6,027 bases of DNA from Methanobacteriota archaeon. GTDB lineage: Archaea > Hydrothermarchaeota > Hydrothermarchaeia > Hydrothermarchaeales > BMS3B. The position numbers were made by a program, and so were the translations under genes. The stretch lies in the NCBI GenBank assembly GCA_013152995.1, contig JAADFH010000068.1:1-6027 (forward strand), written 5' to 3'. Shown one piece after another: positions 5,617 through 6,027 of the stretch; the stretch's first letter is position 1, and the number at the start of each line of letters is the position of its first letter. Under the pieces are notes generated by a model. It saw only the letters and a list, made by a program, of their open reading frames with translations. It was not told where the DNA came from and ran no database searches.

Positions 5617-6027
5617 AATTCTTCCAGTAACTTATATTCCACCCGGCATAACACCCCGGGGTGCCCTCTGGGCAGTCAGTGAAGTTCGCAACCACACCCA
5701 CAAACGCTCCCACACTAACGCTGACATTCGCCGCGTGGGTGTGGCAGGCTATGCACGCGTCATTAGCTCCAAGCAGGTAGTCGGTTGTGTCAACGCCGGA
5801 GGCGTTCCTGGCACGGTAGTACAGTGGACGGTGCGCCTCTATGCTGCTGTCCTCAAACTCCGCCGTCACGTTGGCTGCCGGCACCGGAGGCGTTGAGTAT
5901 CCCGTGGCGGAGCCGTTGTAACTCCCGTGGCAGTACGTGCACTCCACCAGCGCCGCTGCGTGGTAGCCTGAGGTGTTGCCCCCATAGGCGTTGTACAGCT
6001 CAGAGCCAGAGATTCTTATTATGTGGC
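5615..6027 (-). CDS. Multiheme c-type cytochrome, paralog of the downstream gene; 5' part outside window
   Basis: The frame stays open from the TAG at 5615-5617 to the window edge at 6027. A GTG at 5947 is internal, because matching sequence continues upstream: HIIRISGSELYNAYGG, then YHAAALVECTYCHG, parallel to CHIPNN and YHAAAMVECTYCHG in the neighbour. The visible part carries CTYCH and CIACH, and the -CH of a third heme motif is cut by the window edge. By comparison with its neighbour the whole protein is probably also tetraheme with a signal peptide, but neither is visible. The core EFEDSSIEAHRPLYYRA through CIACHT is nearly identical in the two proteins. The tail differs (NFTDCPEGTPGCYAGWN) but keeps the paired cysteines. 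An extra histidine follows the last heme (CIACHTHAAN). At least seven sequons are present. It is the upstream member of a tandem operon. Confidence 0.88.
   Translation of the reverse strand, partial: HIIRISGSELYNAYGGNTSGYHAAALVECTYCHGSYNGSATGYSTPPVPAANVTAEFEDSSIEAHRPLYYRARNASGVDTTDYLLGANDACIACHTHAANVSVSVGAFVGVVANFTDCPEGTPGCYAGWNISYWKN
5781..5862. repeat. Near-identical 82-bp block, copy 2 (in the partial cytochrome)
   Basis: This is the partner of 5133-5214. Of the three differences, two are synonymous and one changes Lys to Arg (RAKNAS versus RARNAS). It marks the tandem duplication that gave rise to the two cytochromes. Confidence 0.85.

Noticed and set aside
4646..5896. Long open frame of 416 codons on the plus strand
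   Set aside because: It is antisense to mscS and both cytochromes, crosses the intergenic terminator/promoter region, and its translation is low-complexity V/R/A/C-rich with no recognisable family. It reflects the GC-rich codon pattern of the genes opposite.

Overview
The window looks archaeal. The clearest marker is a full-length class I (archaeal-type) CCA-adding enzyme. It is supported by a TATA box placed where an archaeal leaderless transcript would need it, by secreted proteins dense in N-x-S/T sequons, and by a NosD-type beta-helix protein of the kind common in Euryarchaeota. The DNA is GC-rich by eye, GTG starts are frequent and AGG is a favoured arginine codon. Tandem multiheme c-type cytochromes suggest a euryarchaeal lineage that handles extracellular or membrane-surface electrons, such as Archaeoglobi, ANME or alkane-oxidiser relatives. 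I cannot name the genus from the sequence.

Layout. (1) Bases 1-2083, plus strand: the 3' part of a large secreted protein. It has a right-handed beta-helix with ~23-residue coils, a NosD-like C-terminal cap, a CARDB/Ig-like sandwich, and two tandem concanavalin-like (LamG/DUF1080-like) domains. The reading frame is broken at about 1132-1140, so the gene appears as two overlapping ORFs. (2) Bases 2061-2447, plus strand: a DUF192 protein whose start overlaps the end of the previous gene. (3) Bases 2410-3774, minus strand: cca, convergent with and overlapping the DUF192 gene. (4) Bases 3776-4837, minus strand: an MscS-family channel, one base upstream of cca and probably co-transcribed with it. 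(5) Bases 4838-4930: a compact intergenic region holding the terminator of the cytochrome operon, a 13-bp perfect dyad, and the TATA box of the mscS-cca unit. (6) Bases 4931-5611, minus strand: a tetraheme secreted cytochrome. (7) Bases 5615-6027, minus strand: the 3' part of a paralogous cytochrome that runs off the window.

How the genes relate. The minus strand carries two transcription units in series: cytochromes, then terminator, then the mscS-cca promoter. The plus strand carries the surface-protein/DUF192 pair and meets cca tail to tail. The most interesting system is the tandem pair of small tetraheme cytochromes. Each has a conserved heme core, a variable tail with a paired-cysteine motif and many glycosylation sequons; one has a visible signal peptide. 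Size, heme number and spare histidines resemble the archaeal extracellular cytochrome nanowire subunits known from Pyrobaculum and Archaeoglobus, which is an inference to be tested. The second main point is the frameshift in the surface protein.
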